Assembly: GCA_937879825.1 (NCBI GenBank)
Contig: CALFMQ010000392.1
Location: 1-6,679 of the forward strand
DNA length: 6,679 nucleotides
Reading direction: 5' to 3'
From: an uncultured Phycisphaerales bacterium
GTDB taxonomy: Bacteria; Planctomycetota; Phycisphaerae; Phycisphaerales; UBA1924
Shown: positions 1 to 5,627 of the stretch, piece by piece
Position numbering within the stretch: the first letter of the stretch is position 1
How the letters are laid out: each line of letters starts with the position of its first letter
Made by a program: the position numbers and the translations under genes
Notes under the pieces: model-generated
Told to the model about the DNA's origin: nothing
Seen by the model: only the letters and a program-made list of their open reading frames with translations
Databases searched by the model: none

Positions 1-1553
1 ATGAACAGGCACTCGATGAGCGACACGCTCAACGCCACGACCACGACCAGCGGCAGGATCCCGAGCAGATCGCCGATCTGGCCCTCGATCAGCGACAGCG
101 GCATGAACGCGAGACAGGTCGTCAGGACCGTCGCGATCACAGGCCAGTTCACCTCGTGCGTCCCGCGCACCGCCGCCTCGATGGGCGGCTCGCCGCGCTC
201 GTGCCGCGCCGTGATGTTCTCCGCGACGACGATCGCATCATCAACGAGCAGCCCGAGCACGATGATCAAACCGAACATCGTGAGCAAGTTGAGCGTGATC
301 CCGGCAAAGTGCATCGCCGCCAGAGTCCCGAGTATGGAAATCACCAGGCCCACCGCCACCCAGAACGCCACGCGGAAGTTCAGCAACAGCACGAGCGTGA
401 TCAATACGAGCACGCCGCCCTGCAAGGCGTTCCGCGAGAGCAACTCAAGGCGTCCAACGATGAACCGCGCCAGGTCCGTCGTCACCGCTAACTCGCCCGG
501 TAACGGCTTCTGATGCGAGGTCCCGAGTTGATACGCCGCCAATCTGTTCGAAGCCGGCTCGGGCGTCGTCCCTTCCGGCGCGGGCGGGCGCATCATCGAC
601 GCAACGCGCTCCGAGAGGGTCATTCTGATCGTCTCACCGCGTCGCCCCGCCGCGTACGCCTTGGCCATCTCCGCCATCTCGACGGCGTCCTTCTTGCCCG
701 ACTTGTAGATCGTCAGACTCACCGCCGGCTTGCCGTTGAGGCGCGAGAACAGGTCCACCTCTTCGAAGTCCTCGCGCACATCGGCGATCTCATCGAGCCG
801 AACGACGCGCCCGTCCTCCGCCTTGATGACCACACGCCGGACTTCCTCCGCCGTCTCTTCCGCTCCGAGCGTCCGCACCGCCGTGTTGTTCGTCCCCGAG
901 CGCACCGCCCCGCCCGGGAGTTCAAGCATCGACTGACGAATCCGGTCCGCGACCGCCGGCAAGCTCACCGAATGCTCCAGCAGCGCCGATGGTGACACCT
1001 CCACCTTGATCTCATCCCCCCGCACTCCGGACACCACGATGTCGCCCATGCCGCGATCCGCGAGCGAGCGCAAGTCCGCCTCGATCTCACGAATCGCATC
1101 TTTCATCACCTTCGGATCGCCATCGCCGAAGAGCGACAGGTTGATCACCGGGAAGTTCGGCTCCAGTTCCGCCACGATGATCCGCTCGCTCTCATCGGGC
1201 AGGTCCTGAAGGGCATCGATCTTCCGTTTAACCTCGAAGACCGCGGCGTCAATATCAACCCCATCTTCCAGCTCGAGCGTCACGGAACACACACCCTCGC
1301 TCGCGACGGTGTTCAACTCCTTGATGCCGTCCACATCGATGACCGCATCCTCGATCTTGACCGCCAGCGACTTCTCCACCTCGCTCGGCGAGGCGCCGGG
1401 ATACGGCGCGGTAATCGTGATGAGGTTCGGACGAACCTCCGGGAAAAACTCCCGCCGCAGACTCAGCCCGAAGATCAAGCCCGCGCCGATCAGCGCGAAC
1501 ATCACCAGGTTCGCAACAACCGGCTTGCGGACGCCGAAACTCGACAGACTCAC
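1..1553 (-). CDS. RND efflux transporter permease (HAE-1/AcrB-like), partial at window edge
   Basis: This is the inner-membrane, proton-driven pump of a tripartite efflux system. Reading from GTG at 1553 down to base 1 gives 517 uninterrupted codons plus two bases, so the C-terminal half lies outside the window. Visible in order: TM1 at about residues 14-32, then REFFPEV and YPGASPSEVE (51-60) opening the porter domain, a porter region to about 360, TM2 at about 380-393, further spans to about 435, and the family signature GLLVDDAIVVAEN with Asp438 and Asp439. These match the proton-relay pair Asp407/Asp408 of E. coli AcrB, 31 positions later. The extra length falls mainly at about residues 299-355, a Pro/Ser/Arg-rich stretch. 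The GTG start overlaps the adaptor's TGA as GTGA, which implies translational coupling and fixes the start. The substrate cannot be read from the sequence. No outer-membrane channel gene is in view. Confidence 0.93.
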   Translation of the reverse strand, partial: MSLSSFGVRKPVVANLVMFALIGAGLIFGLSLRREFFPEVRPNLITITAPYPGASPSEVEKSLAVKIEDAVIDVDGIKELNTVASEGVCSVTLELEDGVDIDAAVFEVKRKIDALQDLPDESERIIVAELEPNFPVINLSLFGDGDPKVMKDAIREIEADLRSLADRGMGDIVVSGVRGDEIKVEVSPSALLEHSVSLPAVADRIRQSMLELPGGAVRSGTNNTAVRTLGAEETAEEVRRVVIKAEDGRVVRLDEIADVREDFEEVDLFSRLNGKPAVSLTIYKSGKKDAVEMAEMAKAYAAGRRGETIRMTLSERVASMMRPPAPEGTTPEPASNRLAAYQLGTSHQKPLPGELAVTTDLARFIVGRLELLSRNALQGGVLVLITLVLLLNFRVAFWVAVGLVISILGTLAAMHFAGITLNLLTMFGLIIVLGLLVDDAIVVAENITARHERGEPPIEAAVRGTHEVNWPVIATVLTTCLAFMPLSLIEGQIGDLLGILPLVVVVALSVSLIECLF

Positions 1554-2914
1554 CGCTGACCCCCAGCCGCGGAACCCGGGCCGCCTCCGGCGCCCGTACG
1601 CTCGGCGACCTCGCCGTCACGCACATCGACCGCCGCGATCAGTTCGCCGTCGTGCACCTCGTCCAGATTCGAAATGATCACGCGCTCGCCAAGCGCCAAT
1701 CCGTCCTCGATGACGGCCCACTCGCGCTCGTTCGGATGCACTCGTTCGAACGCGCCCTCGGTGTAATACGCGACCGAGACCCGCCGCGTCTCCGCGAGAC
1801 CATCACCATTCACGATCATCACCCGCCCGCCGTTGATCGCTGTCCGCGGCACCACGAACCGATCAGCGCCCCGACCGTTGAACACCGTCGAGCGCACAAA
1901 CGATCCGGGAACCAGACCCGGCGGGCGATCCGTCGGCACATCCTGCTCCACCTCCACGAACACCGTGATCGACCGCCGACCCGAGTCGGCCTCCGGCGCG
2001 ATCCGCGACACTCGCCCCTCCCAGGCGCCCACCCCCGCCCCGCCCGCCTGCACGAAGGCCCGATCGCCGACACGAATAGACCCCGACGCCGACAGCGCCA
2101 GTTGCACCGGAATCTCGATCCGCGACAGGTCCACGATCCTGGCCACAGGGGCGCCGATCGATACCCACTCGCCTTCCTCGACGCCGAGCGTCTGAATCAC
2201 GCCCGAGATCGGAGCCGTGATCCGCGTCAGCCCGAGATCGCGCTGCGCGGTGGCCAACCGAGACTCCGCCGCACGTTTCTCCGCGCGCAACTCCGCCCGC
2301 CGCGGCTCGATGAGCGCGACCTGACGCGACAGCTCGTTCGCCTCGCGCTCACGCAGCGTCAACTCGCGTTCCAACCGATCAACCTCGATCAGACTCCCGC
2401 CGCCGTCTGCGACCGCCGTGCGCAACCTCTCAAGCTCATCGCGCGAGATCCGGACCGCGTCCTGCGCCAGCTCCAGCGCCCGCCGCCAGGTCGGCTCCTC
2501 GATATCGATCGACTCCAGACTCGCCGTAAGCCGCGCCACCGATTGCTCCGCCTGCGCCACCGCGTCCTCGAACGGGCGCGCATCCAGCGCCGCGATCAGA
2601 TCACCCCGGCGGACCCGAACACCCTCTTCAATAGTCTCCGGGCGCTCAACCACCCGCTCGCTCACCTGCGCCGAGACATCCGCGCTCCGCAGCGCCCGCG
2701 CCGTCCCGTACCCCGCCCAACCGCGCTCGACGCGCACCTCGGAAACCGTCACCACGCGCACAACTTTGCCGTCTTCCACCCGCGCCCGCTTCGGCGCCTC
2801 GGGCCGTGTCGCCTTCAGCAAGCCGAACACACCCAGCGCGGCGACAAGCACTACCACACCCACAACCGTGCGGATCGCGATGCCCAGCGGCGCCACCTTG
2901 CGTTCATTTGTCAC
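1550..2914 (-). CDS. RND efflux periplasmic adaptor (membrane fusion protein, HlyD/AcrA-type)
   Basis: This adaptor links the inner-membrane RND pump to an outer-membrane channel. The 454-residue product is within the usual family range of about 350-480. After a short basic N-terminus there is one hydrophobic segment (about 11-33) that anchors it in the inner membrane, with no lipoprotein cysteine. A first lipoyl half lies at about 75-112 (SADVSAQVSERVV, then GDLIAALDARPFEDA). A long Glu/Arg/Leu-rich coiled-coil hairpin covers about 115-225. The second lipoyl half follows (LTRITAPISGVI, 229-240), then a beta-barrel at about 265-350 and a membrane-proximal domain to about 430. The tail is Gly/Ala-rich. 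The start is GTG with a weak GAGAG about 7 bases upstream, so its exact position is less sure. It overlaps the downstream pump gene by 4 bp. The heme oxygenase gene ends 82 bp upstream on the same strand. Confidence 0.93.
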   Translation of the reverse strand: MTNERKVAPLGIAIRTVVGVVVLVAALGVFGLLKATRPEAPKRARVEDGKVVRVVTVSEVRVERGWAGYGTARALRSADVSAQVSERVVERPETIEEGVRVRRGDLIAALDARPFEDAVAQAEQSVARLTASLESIDIEEPTWRRALELAQDAVRISRDELERLRTAVADGGGSLIEVDRLERELTLREREANELSRQVALIEPRRAELRAEKRAAESRLATAQRDLGLTRITAPISGVIQTLGVEEGEWVSIGAPVARIVDLSRIEIPVQLALSASGSIRVGDRAFVQAGGAGVGAWEGRVSRIAPEADSGRRSITVFVEVEQDVPTDRPPGLVPGSFVRSTVFNGRGADRFVVPRTAINGGRVMIVNGDGLAETRRVSVAYYTEGAFERVHPNEREWAVIEDGLALGERVIISNLDEVHDGELIAAVDVRDGEVAERTGAGGGPGSAAGGQR

Positions 2915-2950
2915 GGAATGCTCTCGCTACGCGGGTCGGACTCGGGACAT

Positions 2951-2960
2951 CCCTGCAGGG
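2951..2960. repeat. Perfect palindrome CCCTGCAGGG between heme oxygenase and adaptor genes
   Basis: This 10-bp perfect palindrome sits in the 82-bp gap between the heme oxygenase stop and the adaptor start. It is flanked by a direct repeat of GGGACA (2944-2949 and 2961-2966). With no loop and no T-tract it is not a convincing terminator. It could be part of an operator ahead of the pump genes, or chance in GC-rich DNA. No good promoter was found in the gap. A TACACT on the minus strand (2975-2970) resembles a -10 box, but it has no matching -35 at 16-18 bp. Confidence 0.25.
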
Positions 2961-2996
2961 GGGACAAGTGTAGCCCGAACGCGTGCGCAAGACCGC

Positions 2997-3626
2997 CTAG
3001 GCGGGCTGCGGCTCCAGCAGTTCCCCGCCGATCGCCGCGATCGCCGAGAACATCTCCCGGGCTGCGCTGACAACGATGTCCTGCTCAGACTCGCTGAGCG
3101 AAACCGCCAGCAGATCGGTCTTGAACTCCATCCACTTCGCCGGCTGATCTTCCCCGTAAGGATCCAGGTATCGGAGTCCCGGCCCGCCCATCGAAAGCCC
3201 GTACGCCTTGGCGACATTCCGCGCGATGTACCGCGAACCGTTGTTGCTCCCCTCGAGCACGTAATGATGCCCGAGCAGCGCCACCGGCGCAGTCTCCGCC
3301 GCCCGCTCGATCTTCTCGATCAAAGCCGACGTGGCGGGCACGGGCTGAATGGACCCGATGTCCACCCCGAAATGCGCCAGGTCTTCCGCGAGGTACGGCT
3401 CCTGGAACTGGTACTCACGCACAACGCCCGCCAGCGCGGGCGTGTCCGAAATCCGCTCGCGAATCCTCGCCTCGAGCGCCTTGTGAACCAGATAGAGCTG
3501 ACCGAGATTGGCGATGTACATCTCGCGCGGCAGCGTCCCCTTGAAAAGCGACCTCTGGAACGCATGCTGCTCCGCCGCGTCGTGAAGATCACGCGTCTCT
3601 TTACGAAGCCGGTCGCCGATGCTCAT
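2997..3626 (-). CDS. Heme oxygenase, BphO-like (biliverdin-producing)
   Basis: Heme oxygenases use O2 and electrons to open heme to biliverdin, iron and CO in the cytoplasm. The 209-residue all-helical product matches the family length. The N-terminus, with RLRKETRDLH, places His15 as the likely proximal heme ligand. A second helix (PREMYIANLGQLYLVHKALE, about 33-52) is typical. The distal-helix motif YVLEGSNNGSRYI (122-134) resembles the YVLEGSxxGxxxI form of bacteriophytochrome-associated (BphO) enzymes rather than the GDLSGGQ form of HO-1. Two histidines (120, 121) precede it. I chose ATG 3626, not the longer frame to 3743, because family homology begins here, GGAG lies 8 bases upstream, and the ATG overlaps the previous gene's TGA as ATGA. 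No phytochrome or biliverdin reductase gene is in the window, so its role (iron release, heme detoxification or bilin supply) is open. Confidence 0.85.
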   Translation of the reverse strand: MSIGDRLRKETRDLHDAAEQHAFQRSLFKGTLPREMYIANLGQLYLVHKALEARIRERISDTPALAGVVREYQFQEPYLAEDLAHFGVDIGSIQPVPATSALIEKIERAAETAPVALLGHHYVLEGSNNGSRYIARNVAKAYGLSMGGPGLRYLDPYGEDQPAKWMEFKTDLLAVSLSESEQDIVVSAAREMFSAIAAIGGELLEPQPA

Positions 3627-3808
3627 CGCTTGTTCTCCGAGACCCCCGTCAATGTCTGAATCGGCGTTTCGATCGCCGCAGTTGATGGCACGGCTCCGCA
3701 TCCGCGAACCGCCGCCGCACCGCCCCCCAGAAGCGCCAACCACACCAGGCCCTTCACGAAGAAGAACATGAACCCCGCGATCCCGAGCTTTCGGATGACC
3801 TGCTTCAT
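3623..3808 (-). CDS. Small single-span membrane protein, translationally coupled to heme oxygenase
   Basis: This 61-residue protein has a basic N-terminus (MKQVIRKLG) and one hydrophobic segment of about 22 residues (10-31, including FMFFFVKGLVWLALL) with a lysine in its middle, then a Gly/Ala linker and a short polar C-terminal tail. It looks like a small inner-membrane protein, probably N-in. A cysteine at residue 37 follows RG and is not in a lipobox. Its stop overlaps the heme oxygenase start by 4 bp (ATGA), which supports a real, co-translated gene. Small proteins with this K-LG-GF-FF-KGL-WL pattern occur as hypotheticals in other bacteria (from memory). A start at 3868 would give 81 residues but would put both leader palindromes inside the coding region, so ATG 3808 is preferred. 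The ribosome site is weak (GGACGGGG just upstream). Function unknown. Confidence 0.65.
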   Translation of the reverse strand: MKQVIRKLGIAGFMFFFVKGLVWLALLGGGAAAVRGCGAVPSTAAIETPIQTLTGVSENKR

Positions 3809-3827
3809 GCCCCGTCCATCAATCGGC

Positions 3828-3844
3828 CAAAGCGGCCCGCTTTG
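3828..3844. repeat. Inverted repeat, arms CAAAGCGG/CCGCTTTG, 1-nt centre
   Basis: Two perfect 8-bp arms are separated by a single base. The repeat lies 20-36 bases upstream of the small membrane protein start and shares two bases with the adjacent repeat. As RNA on the minus strand it could fold as a 6-bp stem with a 5-base loop, but only three U residues follow, so a role as terminator of the upstream gene is weak. It may be a protein-binding site or a leader hairpin. Confidence 0.5.
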
Positions 3845-3863
3845 TTGAGACTCGGTCTCAACA
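3843..3863. promoter_or_regulatory. Perfect 9-bp dyad at the predicted transcription start (candidate operator)
   Basis: The arms TGTTGAGAC and GTCTCAACA are perfect inverted repeats around a 3-base centre. On the minus strand the dyad begins 7 bases after the putative -10 box, so it would span about +1 to +21 of the transcript for the membrane peptide and heme oxygenase. That is a typical place for a repressor operator. As RNA it would form a 9-bp hairpin at the 5' end. It does not match Fur, DtxR, HspR or CIRCE consensus sites as I know them, so the regulator is unknown. Confidence 0.55.
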
Positions 3864-3869
3864 CGCATG

Positions 3870-3899
3870 AAACTACCCCGCCGAAGTCCACGCTGTCAA
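3870..3899 (-). promoter_or_regulatory. Candidate sigma-70-type promoter for the membrane peptide-heme oxygenase genes
   Basis: A perfect -35 hexamer, TTGACA (3899-3894), is followed after 18 bases by TAGTTT (3875-3870), a poor -10 (three of six consensus bases). The predicted start is near 3863, giving a leader of about 55 bases that contains both inverted repeats. The site lies just after the stop codon of the upstream gene, in the short intergenic gap, in the right orientation. The weak -10 keeps confidence moderate. Confidence 0.45.
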
Positions 3900-3902
3900 A
3901 CC

Positions 3903-4856
3903 CTAGCGCTCCAGGCCCGCCGGTTCCCGGACCAAACGGAATCCGAGCGTCCCGATGCCGTGGCCCTTCTCCCGCCTCAAAAGCCGTCCGTTGTAGGCGA
4001 TCGACCACGCGCTCGACTCGTCGCTCTCGTCCGCTGTCCACCAGTAAATGACCTCGCTCCGGGCCGTCCACAGCGGGCTCTCTTTGTCCGGACCCATTTC
4101 ATACGAAGCGTGCCCAGAGGCCTCATCCAGCGCGCCGCCCGCGTTCCTCCCATGCCGCCCGAGCGAGCGGACGACCTCATCCCGCATCGGCAGGCGCCAC
4201 GAGTTCACTGCATCCGCCTCAAGTCGAGTGCCGTCCTCGGACAACCGCGCCGCGACACGCATGGCCTCATGCCAATCCCATCCGCCCTCGATCGGCCATC
4301 CGGGCCCGCGCGGGGCCCACTCCAGCGCCACGCCGTTTCCATGCACTACGCGCGCGCCCGCGAACCCATCATCAACGCGTGTCGCAACGCGCCACGCCAT
4401 CGGAGCGCCAGAGACCAGCGCTGTGGTCACGGGCAACCCAACTGTCAATAGCAGCGCCCAACGCCTGGGCCGCGCACGCCCGAACCACCACAGCATCATG
4501 AACAACCCGCCGACACCCGACATCAACAGCCCCGGCAACACCATCCGCCCATGCGCTAATCGCCCCGGCACATCCCACCACCACCAGAACCACACGGTGC
4601 AAAGCAGCACAACCACCGCTCCAACACGCGGCAGCAACACCCCCAGCACACCCAGACCCACGAAGCAGACCATCGGAATCAGGTACGCGAATGTCATCAG
4701 GAAATTCGTCCACCACGAACCATGCCACCAACCCTCATGGAATCCCTCAATCCCGCCCCAGAATCCCCAGAGGCACGCCGTCAACAGATTGAGCGACACC
4801 GCGATCCATCCACAAACAACCCGCCACTTCGCGATCTCCGCGCCCTGGTGTTCCAT
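3903..4856 (-). CDS. Polytopic membrane protein with C-terminal DUF1566/FGE-like domain
   Basis: The 317-residue product has two parts. The N-terminal half holds about five hydrophobic segments (near 14-36, 50-76, 79-94, 105-126 and 133-152) and is very tryptophan-rich, with WFWWWW at 89-94. The C-terminal half (about 175-312) is soluble and carries the landmarks of the DUF1566/Lcl-type C-lectin-like fold related to formylglycine-generating enzymes: WDWHEAMRVAARL (193-205), WRLPMRDEVV (220-229), YWWTADES and AWSIAYNG (271-290), and the closing GFRLVR (305-310). Such domains usually sit outside the cytoplasm and bind ligands or partners. No catalytic cysteine pair is apparent, so enzyme activity is unlikely. 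ATG 4856 is preferred over 4892 because GGGAG sits 8 bases upstream. The gene lies 104 bp after hsp20, beyond a probable terminator. Specific function unknown. Confidence 0.75.
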   Translation of the reverse strand: MEHQGAEIAKWRVVCGWIAVSLNLLTACLWGFWGGIEGFHEGWWHGSWWTNFLMTFAYLIPMVCFVGLGVLGVLLPRVGAVVVLLCTVWFWWWWDVPGRLAHGRMVLPGLLMSGVGGLFMMLWWFGRARPRRWALLLTVGLPVTTALVSGAPMAWRVATRVDDGFAGARVVHGNGVALEWAPRGPGWPIEGGWDWHEAMRVAARLSEDGTRLEADAVNSWRLPMRDEVVRSLGRHGRNAGGALDEASGHASYEMGPDKESPLWTARSEVIYWWTADESDESSAWSIAYNGRLLRREKGHGIGTLGFRLVREPAGLER

Positions 4857-4893
4857 CCTGATCGCTCCCGTTTCAGTTCGCCCGCGCAGCAAA

Positions 4894-4924
4894 GCGCCGG
4901 GGCACCTCTCGGCATCCCCGGCGC
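4894..4924 (-). terminator. GC-rich hairpin after hsp20 (probable terminator)
   Basis: Perfect 9-bp arms GCGCCGGGG and CCCCGGCGC, all G:C pairs, enclose 13 bases. On the minus strand the inner bases can continue the stem past a one-base bulge (U-G, G-U, C-G, C-G) to a GAGA tetraloop of the GNRA type. It begins 36 bases after the hsp20 stop codon and is followed by only TTT, then GCTG. Stem strength and position fit an hsp20 terminator. The short U-tract means it could instead be a 3' stabilising hairpin or allow read-through. Confidence 0.55.
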
Positions 4925-4960
4925 GAACACAGTCGTGCCGACATCACCTCGGGCGACAAA

Positions 4961-5425
4961 TCACCCGTGAGTCTTGATCGCGATCTTCTTGGGGGTCGCC
5001 GCCGTGCTCTTGGGCATCCGAACATGCAGCACGCCCGCCTTCACCTCCGCGTCCACCTTGTCCTCATTCACATCGCAGGGAAGCGTCACCTGCCGCAGGA
5101 ACGACCCGTACCGGCGCTCCACGCGGTGGAAACTCTCGCCCTCTTCGTCCTTGGTCTCTTCTTTCGACCCCGAAATGGAGAGCACGCCGTTGTTGATCGT
5201 GATGTCCAGCTTCTCCGGGTCAACGCCCGGGACCTCAGCGCGGACGCGAACATCCTTCTCCGTCTCCGAGATGTCCAGCGCGGGCACCCATTCGCCCGCA
5301 GTCTCCGCCGAGCCCGGCCAGGCGCGGATCGAGTTCGACATCAGGTCCTCGAACAGCCGGTCGAAAGGCGAGCGGATCTCGATCAGGGACGCGGGGACCG
5401 AACGCTGACGCTTCATGATGTTCAT
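4961..5425 (-). CDS. Small heat-shock protein, Hsp20/alpha-crystallin family
   Basis: This is an ATP-independent holdase that binds unfolding proteins in the cytoplasm and passes them to DnaK/ClpB. The 154-residue length is typical. An N-terminal arm (1-45) contains SPFDRLFEDL. The alpha-crystallin domain runs about 46-139, from WVPALDISETE through the conserved VPGV segment (65-68), NNGVLSISGSKEE, and RRYGSFLRQVTLP to the hallmark GVLHVRMPK (131-139). The C-terminal tail has the I-x-I anchor as IAI (148-150). ATG 5425 is chosen because a perfect AAGGAGGT (5438-5431) lies 5 bases upstream; ATG 5416 would leave 14. An upstream extension of the open frame to 5692 has no family homology. Its 5' neighbour is the divergent clpB, which fits joint stress duty. 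A sigma-54-like promoter lies about 80-95 bp upstream of the start codon. Confidence 0.96.
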   Translation of the reverse strand: MNIMKRQRSVPASLIEIRSPFDRLFEDLMSNSIRAWPGSAETAGEWVPALDISETEKDVRVRAEVPGVDPEKLDITINNGVLSISGSKEETKDEEGESFHRVERRYGSFLRQVTLPCDVNEDKVDAEVKAGVLHVRMPKSTAATPKKIAIKTHG

Positions 5426-5430
5426 CGGAT

Positions 5431-5438
5431 ACCTCCTT
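5431..5438 (-). promoter_or_regulatory. Consensus Shine-Dalgarno of hsp20
   Basis: AAGGAGGT, a full anti-Shine-Dalgarno match, is 5 bases from ATG 5425 and decides the hsp20 start. It is much stronger than any other ribosome site in the window, suggesting high expression. The overlapping plus-strand CTTGAGT is one half of the HspR (HAIR) consensus, but the second half is absent. Confidence 0.9.
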
Positions 5439-5504
5439 GAGTGATGGCTTGTCATTCGTTTCAGAGTGCCGCCGGGGTTTCGCACGCCCCGACACGACTC
5501 CCAA

Positions 5505-5520
5505 TGCAACACCCGTGCCG
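5505..5520 (-). promoter_or_regulatory. Candidate sigma-54 (-24/-12) promoter for hsp20
   Basis: On the minus strand, CGGCACG (5520-5514), four bases, then TTGCA (5509-5505) match the RpoN consensus TGGCACG-N4-TTGCW at every position except the first T. The GG and GC elements are exactly 12 bases apart, as required. The predicted start is near 5494, giving a leader of about 69 bases to the hsp20 start. Orientation and location are right. Sigma-54 control of hsp20 genes is known in some bacteria but is not the common rule. No rpoN or activator gene is in view. Confidence 0.5.
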
Positions 5521-5590
5521 ATGTGCGGCGTCCTGTTCCGCCCGGATAACCGCCCATTCCATCCGCCCCAGACGCGCGCAATCTGTCACT

Positions 5591-5627
5591 TTGGCAACCA
5601 GCCGCCGCCAACTGCCACCTCTGGCAA
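5591..5627. repeat. Cluster of TTGCCA/TGGCA half-sites (candidate activator sites)
   Basis: The plus-strand TGGCAA occurs at 5592-5597 and 5622-5627, exactly 30 bp apart. On the minus strand these read TTGCCAAAG and TTGCCAGAG. Opposite-facing copies lie between them: TTGGC/GCCAA (5591-5595, 5607-5611) and TGCCA-N4-TGGCA (5613-5626). The cluster sits about 97-133 bp upstream of the predicted sigma-54 start of hsp20, the usual zone for an enhancer-binding protein, and about 130-165 bp before the clpB start codon. Binding is inferred only from symmetry and spacing. Confidence 0.4.

Noticed and set aside
1..995. Plus-strand open frames at 1-513 and 513-995
   Set aside because: They lie antisense to the RND pump, whose minus-strand frame is unbroken and carries the family signature.
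1652..3070. Plus-strand 472-codon open frame antisense to the efflux adaptor, and a 413-codon one at 2418-3659
   Set aside because: Both are Arg/Pro/His- or Ser/Arg-rich with no recognisable family and lie opposite clear protein families. They are shadow frames of high-GC coding sequence.
3809..3868. Longer 81-residue version of the small membrane protein starting at 3868
   Set aside because: It would put both palindromes, and the predicted transcription start itself, inside the coding region. The added residues are polar and unlike a membrane-protein start.
4048..4977. Plus-strand 309-codon open frame
   Set aside because: It is Pro/Ser/Arg/Thr-rich low-complexity, opposite the membrane/DUF1566-like gene, with no domain or good ribosome site.
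5436..5442. CTTGAGT resembling a HAIR (HspR) half-site
   Set aside because: The second half ACTCAAG is absent at the required 7-base spacing, and the bases overlap the Shine-Dalgarno sequence.
5464..5469. GAGTGC resembling half of a CIRCE (HrcA) element
   Set aside because: No TTAGCACTC arm precedes it at 9 bases, so it is not an inverted repeat.
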